Positions 1 through 13,012 of a DNA stretch of 64,000 nucleotides are shown piece after piece; the stretch's first letter is position 1, and every line of letters starts with the position of its first letter. This stretch comes from Dipylidium caninum (Eukaryota; Platyhelminthes; Cestoda; Cyclophyllidea; Dipylidiidae): the NCBI GenBank assembly GCA_017562135.1, contig QEYB01001522.1, positions 992,001 through 1,056,000 on the forward strand, given 5' to 3'. The notes under the pieces are model-generated. The model searched no databases. It was not told the DNA's origin and saw nothing but the letters and a program-made list of their open reading frames with translations. The translations under genes were made by a program, and so were the position numbers.

Positions 1-1378
1 TGGTACCTCATCAGCTTAAATGGCTTTCGTATATCCGGTAGGATCCGGATTGGGTATTACATAGTTAGCAAATGATCGGTTCCTGCAAGTGGCCAACCTA
101 GCCAGAACATGATCTTAAACGCCTGTGACCTATATTTATGCCGGTGCCCCATCAGATGCCACACAAAATTGGACTGATTTTAAAGTGTTACATTGCCGAA
201 ATACTAACATTTGCTCCATCGATTTAACGAAATTGCGGGACCTTATAAATAAGGCGCACAAGGATAATGGATTATTATATCAGGTTATCTTACGCAGTAA
301 ATAGGCTCGTACGGCATTTTTAGCCTTTAACGTTCGTGATTGTATGGTTTAGTGGTAATGATTACTTAATGCCTAAAGTACGGCAATGATTGGGCTACCA
401 ATAATGAGGCGAAATGCCACCACTTAAAAATAGCCTCCATCAGGTTATATACGGCCCAAGGAAGTATGAGCTAAGAAAACCAACAAAAACCAATCAGCAA
501 ACCTTCTTCTTAAATGTAACCTCCAACACGTAATAGGCAAAAGTGTATTTCTCTCTTTTTTACATAAAGCCTAATAGGAAATATATTGCAATTGTTTGCT
601 TTCTCTGAGGACCAAATAAACAATTTTTGGTTGGGAGACTAGCGCAAAAGGTTTGCCGAATCTGTAATTTAGTTCTGTGGCCCTTAATTGACCCCTAATA
701 GAACTTGTGAAATGTTCAAGTTTTCCCTGTTATTTTAGGAAAGCCTACACATTGATCAAAGGTTTCTTTAAAGCTAACAATACTTTTTATAAAAATTTAA
801 CACCGACCAGATGTTTTATAACAATGTCAGTTTCCTAGATATGATAGTCATTGTTCCTTTTGTATAAATGATAATGCTTTAAATTTTAAGAGATTGTCAA
901 GGTGACTTTAGTTCTATTAACCTACCTGTTCACTCGTACCCTCTAATTTATGCTCGAATGATCCTTTTCCTGATTTGTCGCTTTATAACGTATGGCAGAT
1001 TTCATATAGTCAATATTGTAGAACAATCTTTGGGGTGCTTTATCCAGCTTATAAATCTTACAAAGCACTTAGGTATAAGGATGTGAAGGAGTTGGTAGGT
1101 GCCAGGTGGGCTTATTCGTTTAGGTTCGCTTAACCATGTATTGGATCGTATTTTCCGGCTTTATTGCCTTCGAAACCATCGGCGATATTTTTTAACATGG
1201 TATCTTGTCATGTTCTTTCTTATATAAAGGTTTCCACTCTACTATGAGATAAAGACAGTTTTCGTTCTCTACCTCGTATTACCCTTCACGCAAGGGTCCA
1301 GCATTATATATAGAAAGATCGTTCACCCAAACTTAGTAACAAGGAAAAGGTTACAATTTTTTCGGTTAACCTCTGTAG
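1..1378. other. no supported feature; T-rich intron-like DNA
   Basis: AT-rich sequence with no exon I can support. It precedes the first phase-consistent exon of the + strand gene, which starts without a start codon, so it is probably intron of that gene. Confidence 0.4.
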
Positions 1379-4300
1379 GACATTGATCAATACATTGAAC
1401 GTGCAGCTGAATCTAGTTGCACTGCTCTAATGCATTTTGGTGCGAAAGGACTGACCTATGTTGCAAATACGGCTATCCACACTGCTATTAAGGTAAAAAA
1501 CAGTTAGTATTACAAATGTGTTAAGTCAAGGTCGTTGGTACTTTCCCTTGGCGACATTTCTGTTGATCATGCTTTGTCGTCTCTTTGAAGTGATGTAATT
1601 TATTTTGCCTTATAGAGTCAAGATCTCATAATAAACCACCTTAATCAAAGGAGCCTCAGTTTGGATGATATTGGACCTTTGAAATTACGGAAGCCGGCCG
1701 GAGACACTCCAAACGCATATCAGTCATGTAAGCTATTTCGAAGGCTTCAAGCGGTCGCCGTTAACTTGTAATGCTTTATATTAAAATCTCAGCTGTTGAC
1801 ACGATTTCTTTGGGCTCAGCTGAAGGAGCATATAATCAAGCTTATCAACAGACCAACCGGTCGGGCCGTCAGCGTTACGGCAATGCAAGTAAGCTTGGAG
1901 CCAAGTGACTCGCTACATTCCACTATGCCCTTTTGATATAGTCTCGGTAATTTGAACGACATTACTTAGTTCAATCCCCCTAATAGGCAAATTGTTTATC
2001 ACGGGACCGAATCAACACAAGCCAGTGGTTAAATTCATTGTGTCAGTAAATATTTCTACGGAATGAGCCGCTTGCTGGGCACTTTCTGTAACTTCGACAT
2101 GTTTTTGGACTCAATCGGGCGCTTGCTTATATCTCCAGCTTATCTATTTTAGATACTGGGGTGTTTCTTTAGAAAACTCGAAACTTTTTTCGTAGTTTTT
2201 TTACCTCCAGAAAATTATTCCGTTCTCTGCCCCTTTCGTTTGTGGGTATAATTCCTGATGTCTGATCTTTTAAAGCCTGATACCAGTAGTTTATTGCTCT
2301 TAACAGTTGTCGCTTTCAAACACCATTTCCCAGGATATTCGCCTTTACCTAGGGGCTCGTTTTTTGGAGCACTCCGTTTTAGACGATCGGTTGTTTTTAT
2401 TCTCCCAACAGTATATCAAATTTTTGTCTACTTATAGGATGTCTACGATTCTGTTTCCAATTTTTATTTTCTTAGCCTCTGTTCCATGAAAATGTATGTT
2501 TACGTTTAAATAAGACAACTGAAACTTTACACACCTAAATTTTGTCTTAGGGTTTGTATTCATATTATATATTTACTGAATTGATCTTCTGATTTCGGTT
2601 TTTTTTCTTACACATTTTTTGGATGTATTGGTCGTTCCTTATTCTGCTCATTTGTAGAATACTTACCGGAGGGACAAGTTTGTTCACTCCATAAAGTGCT
2701 AAATAATCTTACGTCGTTAGTATATTTACGTATCTCAGTAACGACCATTCTTTTTCAACTCACGTAAAATTTTTTTGGAATTATATGGTAGGTTACTACG
2801 ATCGTATTTCTTCATAGATTGTTTACCGAAGAGACGCCAGTGAATATATTCTATATACGGCGTTTTATATTTTAGTCCATTTAAGCCTTGCGCTATTATT
2901 TCTTGCATGTGAGTTGCTTCTTTAGTGTACTAGTGGTGATGAACCATTATCTATATTTTTTGCAATACCAATTTTCTTAGTAGTATTGCCTCTAATCCGG
3001 CTTCTTTACTAATATTTCCTGAGATAAATAGACGGTATGTATTGGAATTTCCTCATCTAAAATCAGGGTCACTTAAATTTTTAGTTGGTATTGATATTAC
3101 AAGGTTTTGTTAATTATTTTGTAGTAGTTGGTGACTGAAAACCATGCATTATTCGGCCTAAATTGAGCCCTTTTTAAGTTAGTTTTCGAATTCAAATGCC
3201 TGTTTAACATAATGACTTAGATTCTAAAATTTACAAAGGGCGCGTCATTTCATTCTATCCGTTTTCGTGTTCATGGAGCTCGAAAACCTTGATTCTGAGT
3301 CGGTCGTCATCAGAAAATACTTTTAAAAATGAGTTTGTTTTCTTTTTGTACTGGCGATCCCAAACTACACATCTATTGCACTTAAAATTGGCCATAGGCC
3401 TGCTATAGACCGAGGGAAATCTCTCGCTCTGTAGCGGCAAATAAGTGTATTGTAATGATACCAATATGTTGTCACTAGGTGACAAGTGACACTATGGTAA
3501 ATTTAAAGTTTCTCTTGACTGAGTTTGATCATGCTGTGGTACAATAAATTGAAAGGAGACGGTTTTGTGAATCGTGTTAAAGTACGCAATTTTGCTGTTC
3601 TGAATTTGACTATTTCCGTCCACTTTTTTTGTGATATTTTCTATAGAGTCCCATTTATACTATTTGTACTCTTTTTGGGGTGTTCGACTTAAAATGAAGT
3701 TGCTGTGATTTAGCTTTTTTCATTGACTTACGCCATCATGCATGAGGGCAAAGACGATGGAGTCTACCGTAGTATGTGCATTCAAGACTCAAATTTTCCT
3801 TTCAAATGAATGCTTCTACCAATTATCAAATATGGCATTAATTACAAAAATGCCTATCTATAGGATCAACTTTTGTCAGTAAAGATGTAATTGATTTCCG
3901 TCGCCCTGTGCGATTTATGCGTGAATGTGCATTGTCGTCGTTCAAACCCTGTTGGTCACAACTGTGTGCTTTAATGCTTCAATTGCTTCTTTTAATTTGT
4001 TAGTTTTCGCGTTTTCATTAAGAAGTAATTATTATGGATTTTGCTATAATTCGCAATTTTCGTTTTAATTTGGTTTCGGGTGTAATCAAGCGTTGTTTGC
4101 CTCAGTTCCCTTGGACAATGTGAAGGAGCTGACAGATGAGGAAACCCAAAACGCGGAGTCGCTCAGTGCCACTGAATGTGGAGATGTCTCACGGGGAGAC
4201 TATCACCGAAAGTCAACTACGGACGCTGTAAGTCCTCTTTTACTCTTTTTATCTCGAATATCATCAGGCATGTTATGCACATGAATGTTAAGTCCCTATA

Positions 4301-4511
4301 GTATTGTTGTAATTGTTAAAGGAGAGGTTAAGACCGTCCAAACCCCATGTCTACTATCTGCGCTCAAATACGGATCCTCTGAACCCATATGCTTCGCGAG
4401 TCAATCTAAATCCAATTGCAGAAAATACCTCTGAGACCATGACTACTTATCCTGTTCCTATCCCGCCGCGTTCTGCGGTGAGGACTGTGGAACAAATTTT
4501 TCAGGCTTCGG
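1379..4511 (+). CDS. unrecognised multi-exon gene, five consecutive in-phase exons (partial)
   Basis: Exons 1379-1492, 1616-1727, 1793-1888, 4106-4227 and 4322-4511 each have AG before and GT after (gtaaaa, gtaagc, gtaagc, gtaagt, gtaatt). Phases run 0, 1, 1, 0, 1 without conflict and give about 194 codons with no stop. The first exon reads [14 protein letters not shown] and continues into a small-residue-rich helix-like stretch. The third contains [20 protein letters not shown]. The last two are hydrophilic and rich in Ser, Thr and Pro (for example [16 protein letters not shown]), like a disordered cytoplasmic region. An optional exon 2334-2389 could sit between the third and fourth, but its donor is weak. 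The 5' end is missing and the model stays open after 4511. I do not recognise the family. Confidence 0.6.
1889..4105 (+). other. long T-rich intron of the unrecognised + strand gene
   Basis: The + strand is strikingly T-rich (for example 2140-2640). Apart from the weak exon candidate 2334-2389 and short chance ORFs, I see nothing in it. Confidence 0.5.
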
Positions 4512-4867
4512 GTAATTGTTGGGTGTTATCTCGCATCCGATAATTCGCTTGCATGTTTTCGCTGATGACTTTGCTCCTGCATGGTCTCAACATTTGCTGT
4601 TTATTGGGCTTAGAGAATAATCGGTTGGCATCTTCTACCGTAAATGGATTCACCCAGTGTTGAATTTTGCAAATAGGTGATTGCGGATTTGCCGACAGAT
4701 GGATTTAATCCTTTCTTTTGTTTCGCCAATGTGTCCAAAGTGCCTAACCTATACTTTCCTCTTACTATGTGGAATTCTGACTTTCATTTAGCAAAAGATT
4801 TAAAGCGTCTACTTCTGTAGCTTTGTTTCCTATCCCGATTTAAAAATGGACTGAGAAGACTAGCACT

Positions 4868-5690
4868 TCAGACATACTTTAGGGTATTATTTCGCAAAGG
4901 CAAGAACGCATCGCGAGCGAAAAAGGAGTTATGCGTGGTAGATGGGGCGAAGCCTGAAAAGGAAAGCATCGAAGTTGGTATGCCAGATTTCGTGTGGCGA
5001 TTTTTAACCGAAGAGTATCCAACCACCTGGACCGTCCGCCCACCTGAAGTTGATGAGACCCATCCACATTGAGGCCACTGCCGATTGCGATCGTCAGAGC
5101 ACAACAAGTGATGGTGCAGAGGAGGTGCATGCACCGCGTACATGCATTGGAGGTGAAGTTGGAAACGCTTGTCTCAATGAGGAGGCTCGGCCGATCCACG
5201 GGTCTCTGAGCGGCAGCTGGAGGAAATTCATTTGGTGCAAGGCATCAGCAGCGTCTGGGATTTGTTGCAGCTGAAGGGCGACGAAGTTGATCCATTCCCG
5301 AACCGGGTGGCGACGAGTGGACAGACTAAGAGTGGATGATGGTGGCGACGAAAGACTTGTCGAAAAGGAAAAGACTGTCAGTCTGGTGGGATTGTGGAGG
5401 GCTTCTGGACTCTGAACTGTCACCAGACGACTACTTCGAACGTGTACGTTGAACAGCCCACCCGACTGAGGGAGGCAACTGAGCAAGGCGGCGAGAAGTG
5501 GCAAAGTCGTGAGGGTGTTGTTTTCCACGATGATGATGCGAAGCGCCCCGCCTCTTTGGGCCACTCGCCAAATATTGTTGGGCCTGGTTGGGATGCGTTG
5601 ACACCTCCGGCGTGCAGTCCTGACTCTGCGTCTTCAGACTACTCTTCATTTCGTTCCATGCAGAAGTGCCTAAATTGTAAAAATTTTGGT
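4868..5690 (+). pseudogene. coding-like block broken into several frames
   Basis: A GC-richer island in T-rich DNA, preceded by a possible acceptor (cacttcag, ending 4870). Successive coding-looking segments follow in different frames: KPEKESIEVGMPDFVWRFL, then a stop; a basic heptad-like stretch including HALEVKLETLVSMRRLG; then ERQLEEIHLVQGISSVWDLL; then an acidic stretch with ERLVEKEK; then SELSPDDYFERVR; then a longer frame ending in PPACSPDSASSDYSSFRS. Most switches are one base in the same direction. This fits a degenerate exon, unrecognised small introns or assembly indels. The family is not recognised. Whether it belongs to the gene at 1379-4511 is unknown; the direct junction from 4511 gives a stop. 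Confidence 0.3.
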
Positions 5691-8600
5691 GACTCTCATG
5701 ATGTCAAATCGCATTTAATTCAGTTTGTGATAGCAAGGATCAGAAATTTTAGGAATGCGCAATTATGTCAGTGCCTGAACGATGGCAAAAGGTCGTTGAT
5801 AAATAAGGACAGGGCCCAATTGGATGAAGTTACACCTTACGGTAAAAATTATAACGATCCCTTTAATCGAAATCCGCAGTCACTTCGTTGTCAATCCTAT
5901 AGTACCCCATTTCCTTTCTTCATGGTGGGCTACACAGCAGTGATTATTTACTCAAATATTTCTGATTCCTCATTCATTCTCCATGCTTTAATTGTTTAGA
6001 GGTTGCTCCGACCGATTAACACTTAAATACACATTCACCGCATTGTTTTTGCTATGCGGTCGTCCTCGTCGGTTCATTTGTTCCGCTTTCTATACCACTT
6101 CGAAGAAGCTTCCGTCGCAAAATTTTGCCAGATATACCTTGTGACATGAACTGGGGTAGTTTTGTGGTCATTTCTGAGCTCTCACATTGAGATGTAGACG
6201 GTATCCGGCTCCAAGACCCATTCCTCCACACACAATTTGGTAGGAAACTGCGTGGTGACTGAGTGGTTACTTAGCTCTTGATGCATGCTGGTTAGACCGC
6301 TTTACGTAACAATGTAATAATCCTTTCTTTGACATCCAGTTGGGATCGCCGAAGTCGTCGTACTTTTTTGCTAAAACGGCCGGTTTAGTTGAACCCACAC
6401 TTTTTGTTATAGCCTCATCGCCATTTTCTTCGGCCTCGAAGGGCTCCCGTCTATGTAGGTGAAAACCAGCTCTCTTAACTTTCATCCATTTTCGTACTCA
6501 CGTTACCACTGCCACCAACTTCAGTGTCATGCGCGCAGCTACTCACTCACATGCGTTAGAGCACTAACAACGCAGACCAAAATGAGCTTTCTTGTTTGAT
6601 CGCCTTGGTGAGAGCATCGTCATTGTCGATGAGTGGCAGTGGGGGTTGATAACCAACAACTTCCCTTTATCAGAAAATTCTTCCCATCACAAAATCTGCT
6701 TGGAGGCCTGTTGATGGGCTTCATCTCGTCTGCAGTGTCGGTGTTTCTGTCTCGGTTTTGGCATTGACTTGATAAATTGCATTTTCTTTGGGTCATTATC
6801 ACCAGGCACGACACTTAAAGTTCGATTCAAAGGATGTACACTCTACTTGGCCGGTCTATTTCTAACAATAAACCCTTGATTTAGTTGAAATTATTTTTCG
6901 TCCACACTAATAACACTGCCGTTGATATGCGTTTATTAGAAGAGTGTTTGTGCTTCATTTGCATTGTCTAATCTCGCGTATCTCTTTTACTATGCGGCGG
7001 TCTCTACTTATTCCTGACACGAAACTTTTTTTACGGGTGCCGCGTAACTTTCGTTGACTTCGAACACATTTCCTAGACATTCGGATAATTTCTTATGGCA
7101 TGCACATCCCCATGGACCCCTTCTTGTTCTGGTCATCTTACGAGGAACTTTGATTGGGTATTGGTTGGTATCACAAAAATTGCCTTTGCTTCGAATCATC
7201 AGATGAGTCGTTAAGTTCTTTTCTTGCGCTCGACGAATCTTATGCCTCCACTACCGAATCCGATGCATCGGTCCCCATTTTAATGAGTCAATTAAAATTT
7301 TGGACACAGTTAAGCCGGTTTTGAAAATGGAGAATTCCTCATAAAGCCACGATATTTTCTGATTCATTCTAGAATGTCTACGTTTTCGTTTACCAGATTA
7401 AGATATCCTACACATTAGGTAAGTTTCTCTTCGAAAATACACGCGCATTCACTTGTCTAAATGTTTGCATTCTCAAAGCACTACTGTACGTTCGTAAACG
7501 CATATTTCCTCCCATTGTTTTTAATGTGAAAAAGGAGTTTTTCACTCTGTATGATGTTTTGGATTCGTGGAAATGCTTGGCAGTTAGATAAACGACCGTC
7601 AAATTCACGTCTAATGAGAAGGTTCGACAAAATGAACCTCTCTTCTCGGCCATTCTTAATCCTCTGGCACTAGTGTGACCGTGTGTGCTGCATGAATAAT
7701 TGGCTGTTGTGGACTCGTAGCTTTGGATTTTGTCAATGAACCGTTTTGCTACTTGCACATCTCTTGAACGTACACCACGAATGTAGTGTTCCCCTTAGGT
7801 ACACTTCTCGTTGAAGATGAATTGTTCTGACGAATTCAGGCAGTTCTTTCCACCTGACTGAGTACCCCGAAACCCTATCGATGAGGTTAATCAGACTAGA
7901 ATATTTTAGCCACAACTAAGTAGATTGGAAAAGTGTTTAGTCTATTGCTCCTCATGTATACCTTTTTAACCTGGCAAAAGTGACCGCCTATGAAAACCGT
8001 GACAAAGTTTGCTCACGCACAAATTGATACGCACGGGTTGTATGCCGAAGTCGAATGACGATTGCTTGTCTGGCTAATTAAAGGACGAACATTGAACATG
8101 AGTTTGCCCCGCCCCCAACCCTCTGGCTAATCTCTGTCCGTGATATCCATCGGTCTCTTTCCGTTTTCACTTTTTTTATGTCTTCGCTCATAAGCTTATT
8201 GGGGAACGACATCATTGCAAATGACTTTATTACCTTATACAGAGCGTCTGATGAATTATTTTCTCCTCGCACACTATTTGATTTCCATTTGGTCTCCTTG
8301 TTTATGACTTACTTTGTGCGTGATGAGTAACAGATGATAGTCTTGGGCTGAACTATTTTGGGTTTTCGCTTACTAATACAAATTATTTTAGGTTATGATG
8401 ATATTCTGGACCACGAGTTCCACCATCTCTGCGCTCGCCAATTGCCAGACTATTAGCCGAATAGGATTGTTTCTTTGTAGCTTTGGTAGTGACACATCAA
8501 TTAGTGAATTCCCTTATAGTTAAGATTTATTTTACAGTCAAATACTTCTCACTGCGATGAAAGGCAACCGTTGCCTTTTTATCTATAATAGTCGTTAGGT

Positions 8601-8996
8601 TCGCCACAATTTCCCCTTTTTAGTGTCCTTTCTAACACATGACATTTTGCCTTATGAAGTATGTTACCACAACGACTTCCAGTTTTCAGTCGGGTCACTT
8701 GCTACTCCAAAAGTGTTGCCACGGCATTTGGCTTAATAAAAGTTCAGACAATTAAATATTTCGTCAGTGGTACGAACTCTACGTCGTCACACGTGAACCA
8801 GAACAACCTCCTTTCCCATATTCCCCCCTAATTTCTGCCAAAATGTTGAGTCCACGTTTCGTGAGGAGGGGTTTTCTTGATAAAGCAGGTCTTTTCTTAA
8901 ATACCCAAGTAAGCTGTTTGTCAATTATTCGATCTGACATATAAGCCCACACGCCTTACCTACGCATTTGTTAGTAGAAGTACATATGGCTTGCAG
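5691..8996. other. intron-like DNA with one weak exon candidate (6340-6458)
   Basis: T-rich + strand. A possible exon at 6340-6458 has a polypyrimidine-AG acceptor and a TGTAG/GTGAAA donor and reads open in + (LGSPKSSYFFAKTAGLVEP and on). However, a 72-codon ATG-initiated minus strand ORF at 6267-6485 covers the same bases, and base composition alone could favour either reading. Nothing else is supported. Confidence 0.25.
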
Positions 8997-9077
8997 GCCA
9001 TTTCGTACTCCCAGGGGCAATCCAGTCGACGGGTGACACATCTGATCGTCAAGGGGTTGCGTGTTTTTCGACCAAAG
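8997..9077 (+). CDS. probable exon, unrecognised + strand gene
   Basis: An 81-nt stretch (27 codons, phase 0 in and out) between ggcttgcag and AAG/GTATCC. It reads AISYSQGQSSRRVTHLIVKG followed by LRVFRPK. It may belong to the same + strand gene as the exons at 1379-4511, since the strand bias persists, but I could not chain it in phase. A minus strand ORF starting at 9164 overlaps it, so coding strand is not settled. Confidence 0.3.
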
Positions 9078-10781
9078 GTATCCCCTCTGTCCCGACCTCT
9101 TCTCTGCTCTGATTGGTCGACATTTATAGTCCCCTTTTCGCACCTTCGCGATGTCATGCTTCACCCCATACTTGCGCCACTCCCGCTCCCTGGACTGACT
9201 GCGTCGTCTTTAGGTCAAACTCTCCCCTTTTTAATAATGCCCTCGAAATATCATTATATTATTCATTTTGGATTACCTTGAACTTCGTTCTTGCTCAACC
9301 TCAGAGCAAACGAATTATGCTGACACTTCTTAAGGGTCTGCTCGGTGGTTGCAATAACACTCTTATCACTACGACATGTGTCTGCCGCATTCATTTTATC
9401 CCTTTTCCATAAAATTTGAGTGTCCCGTAATATAGACTTGGATGAATGAAATAACAATCGTTTTTGAATGTCATATTTTAAGAGCAAACTCTTCTTAGAA
9501 CTTGCCCCAGGCTGTAAGTAGTTGGTTGTAGACAAAAGGAGGCGTATTTAATCGCGACAAACTGCATTATCCCGCAGTTCATTTTTAGTCACTTAATTTC
9601 TACGAATGATATTACATGTATTTGGTGCGGGTACTTGATAATGCACTGTTTTATCATCATTGAGGTGCATTAACCTCAACTGCAGTGATCTCGTCGGCAA
9701 TCTGGGTGGTCGTACTTTCTTTGTTTAAGCTATTTAACTCATATCTTGTCTTCTTTCCTCCACCATAAAATGTCATCATCCTCGTTTAATTAAATTCTAA
9801 CTATTGTGTCTTGCCGTTGTCTCCCTTTGCAAATCCTTCTATGTAGGTTGATGTCGTCGACATTTCACTCTTATGACTTTTCACATCCTTTTAGTAATTA
9901 CGGTTCTGTGGTAAAATTTTGAACACTTGTTCCCTCAAGCTAGTGTACACTACAAGAGTAGTGGAAGGGAGTGGTTTCACAGGAGTACTACTTGATTTAT
10001 CCGAGAAGTCCCTAGTACGAGAAATATGTGTTTCTTAAGCCATGACAGGGTGGGCAAAGTGCCCTTAAACTGCATGAGTGCATTTGTATTCCTTATCTCG
10101 ACATAAATGCCTTTCTTTGATCAAGGTGACATGAAAACTTGATACAAATATTGCATAATAAACAAATTTAATGACTATGTTTCCTAAAAGATTACTTTTT
10201 CACCCACGCTTTTGCATTTGTATGTTCTCTCCATCTACAAATATTCGACTAGATTAAATGTAATTTTGTATCTGAGCTTTTTTATGACCCCCGCGCACTG
10301 TCGGGTCGACACTTCCTTAGCAAGTACTGAAGTTGTAAAATTTGCCCCTTTGTGCGCTCTACTTTTAATGACCGCCGTCGCAGTAGACTAATCCGTACAG
10401 TCCTGAGGCTAAACCTGGTTTTCTATGACGCAAGAATCCAATTCTCTCCTTCCTGTCATCACTTCCAACCTCGTGGTTACCATCCGTTTAAGTGACTATG
10501 TAGAAGTGCTACCCTTTGTGAAACCACTATCGATATGGCTTGTTTCTGCAGCTAATTTGATAACCTTACACGTTATTTATAGTTTAGCACAGATCCTGAG
10601 GGGAGAGTATAACCACATGGATAGATTACTAATCACACTGAAGTCATAAAAGCAGTCAACATATCTTTTCATTTGAATGCACCTCAAAACGCTTGCTGTT
10701 AATCCACTAACTGTGCCTTCCGGCTTCCATGCTGCTTTCTTTATTTACTTTTCTGACCCTCTAGAGTCGACTTAAACACAG

Positions 10782-10869
10782 CACCTCGGTGACGATGGGT
10801 TTGCGCAGATCGACCCGGCGCGGTTCGGGCCGTCAGGCCCGCCAATATTCGCCAAATCCAACCTCCTGA
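10782..10869 (+). CDS. candidate terminal exon of the left + strand gene
   Basis: After an acceptor (ttaaacacag) the frame reads TSVTMGLRRSTRRGSGRQAR, then QYSPNPTS and a TGA at 10867. It is GC-rich against T-rich upstream DNA and lies where the T-bias of the + strand ends, as expected for the 3' end of a rightward gene. The Arg-rich motif loosely recalls the SGRQR segment of the 1793-1888 exon, which may be coincidence. It needs two bases carried over from the previous exon, which I could not identify. Confidence 0.35.
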
Positions 10870-11440
10870 GGTGTTATCCTCCAACGGCTTTCCCACCGAT
10901 CCTATCCATATGTGTTTTTATCTGTCCCTATAACACTTATCCCACCTTATCTTCCCTCTGTACAGCTTTAGAGCTAGATCCAGCTCTCCTTCGCCACTTC
11001 CGGCCAACGTGTGAAGAGAATACTTGCCTAATGGTTGGAAGATTTTTGCGAAAATCGAGCTGTGCTTGTATCATCGCCTCGTCATTAAAAAGTCATTCGG
11101 ATGTTGATTTACAAGACTTGAACTGGTGGTGAAAGATTAGTTGCCAATATTCTCGAGTGGTCTGGAGTCGATAGGAGGAGTTCGGGCGCCCATATATGGC
11201 TTAGAATGCTCAAATAGCGGGGAGAATTTCGTGATCATCTGAGCGTCGAACCACATGAGGAACGCCAAGCGTCGTCATTTTCGGGGCGCGACTTGATTCG
11301 CATGGTGTTTGCTACTTACATTTCTCTCTTGGCAAAACTTTTGACTAAAATTCGGCTAGTGTCATATGCAACAGGCAGCTGGGAGCTTTCGTGGGCGCTT
11401 TCATTGAGACTGTGCATTTGTGCCATGGAAACGCGATGAT

Positions 11441-11725
11441 TTAATAGTATGATGGAGCCACACTGTTAGACTTGCAGAAGCTGTGACGAGGCATCTGCGA
11501 GGGTATGTCAGGTGCCTCTGGGAGGGTGTAGCTCGTATTTTTGGGGGTGGTGCAGCTAGTTTCGATGGCGACGAGTGAGTCGTAGGCCCGGAAGTTTAGA
11601 GACGTGTTTCTGACCTTGTTATAGTCAAGAAATACCACTACTAGAACACAGATAGGAGGCGGCGATCTAACGAGGTGACTACGTTCAAGTGGAGCAGTAG
11701 TATCAGGAGATGGGGGAGCAAAGCT
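11441..11725 (-). CDS. candidate terminal exon, unrecognised minus strand gene
   Basis: On the minus strand the frame is open for 94 codons from a possible acceptor (ctttagtag) to TAA at 11441. It is GC-rich in an A-rich neighbourhood and reads PSPDTTAPLERSHLVRSPPP, then LDYNKVRNTSLNFRAYDSL, ending SNSVAPSYY. No conserved motif is recognised. It may be a second 3' exon of the gene at 12201-13012 or a separate gene. Confidence 0.35.
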   Translation of the reverse strand, partial: SFAPPSPDTTAPLERSHLVRSPPPICVLVVVFLDYNKVRNTSLNFRAYDSLVAIETSCTTPKNTSYTLPEAPDIPSQMPRHSFCKSNSVAPSYY

Positions 11726-12200
11726 CTACTAAAGGCTTGTGAATTAAAGAAATCTCTATAATTATAGCAAAAATTGGGACGGTCCCCTCCCCATTTGAGT
11801 AGATCAACTTAATTAAGAAGCGAGCGAGTCGTTAGAATAATGAAAACATGTAAATCAAAAAATGTTTTCGTGGATCTCACTCATACATCCTCGACAATCA
11901 CTTTTCATCTCAAACGCTAAGGGAGTCCCGAAAAAGTAGGTAACTTGCTTGTAAAAATAAGGTGGCACGGTATGCAAGTTAGGCACTCTTCAATGACACC
12001 CAACCAAATCAGACAACAAAGTGTTTAAATGTGAAAATGTGGGAATACAAAAGCAAACAAAAGTCGCTTCCACCGGCCAATACACGTTAAGTAACTGAAT
12101 ACGCAAGAAAAGCGGCTAGAAAATGATAGACCGGTAATGGATATAATTGAAATTGGAGCAATGATTAATGTATCCCTAATCTCTCTAAAAGGATTAGGCG

Positions 12201-13012
12201 TTAGAGCGCACAAGGTGCAGCTGACCCATTCTCATCGAGCACCGGTGGTGGAGCCCTTGTTACAATCTGGTTTCCTCAGTTTCTAGGCTCAGGGTCTAGT
12301 AGGTGAGGCCTCTAATCACCTTGATTCCCATATATTTGCAGTCCGACCTCGTCATGGGTGGAGAGAATCGGTATGACCAGAGCATGGCATAGGAATGAAA
12401 AAACAGGTGATCACAAATTAGAGTTTCACACGGATCTTTCTGCGGCATCACCACTCAAAATTAGAGTATAATCGGTAGTAGCGGCGTGTGCGGTGGTATG
12501 ACTTAAATTCAGTTAGTTTCTAGATGGAAAAAAAGCATGCCCACTGGGGTCTCCAAACATTGGTGCAAATAAGCTTATCCAGGGCTAGTTGAAATACAAA
12601 AATAGATGGGCTCGGCGGTACATCATTTGATTAAGTGGATAGTTATACAAGATTAAAATTTCCTTATAAGTGCTTAACGACACGCACTTGGCCCGTCTTG
12701 CATGCGAAGTTGCTCCTAAATCACACCTGATGGAAAACCCACCCTAGCGGCAATGAAAATAGATTACAGTTTAAAAATTAGTCAAAACTGTGCTGACAAA
12801 TTGGCGGTCCAAATAAACATATCTCCTTCCCAGTTCTACCTAAATTCTTATTGTGCCCAAGAAGTTAAATGAGGATAGCTTCCAACATTCCCTCCCTACC
12901 ATATGCATTAAGAAATCTTAATGTTCCATAAGATACAAAAATGAGGATTTTGCAGGTGATCTAAAATTTGGCGTCTCATGGTCACAAATCTTCCACGGTC
13001 ATTAACGCCACC
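12201..13012 (-). CDS. unrecognised minus strand gene, 3' exons
   Basis: Exon 12439-12320 (acceptor gatgccgcag, donor GTGATT; 40 codons) reads DPCETLICDHLFFHSYAMLW, then SYRFSPPMTRSDCKYMGIK. It joins in phase 0 to 12266-12201, which reads IVTRAPPPVLDENGSAAP and ends in TAA. Two further exons are likely upstream: 12715-12679 (EQLRMQDGPSAC), which fits if the next acceptor is four bases downstream at 12435, and 13012-12937 (GGVNDRGRFVTMRRQ and on), whose exit phase does not match the next candidate, so an exon is missing. The + strand is A-rich here, consistent with leftward transcription. The gene would start close to UFM1, head to head. Family not recognised. Confidence 0.45.

Noticed and set aside
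5640..5999. C-terminal part of the 201-codon + frame starting at 5394
   Set aside because: After about 5690 the composition turns AT-rich and the residues look like translated intron.
6267..9164. Series of minus strand ORFs (6485-6267, 7199-7008, 7758-7408, 9164-8925) that look like K/N/R-rich proteins
   Set aside because: The minus strand is A-rich here, which by itself yields Lys, Asn and Arg-rich frames. They do not join in phase and match no family. Not excluded, only unsupported.
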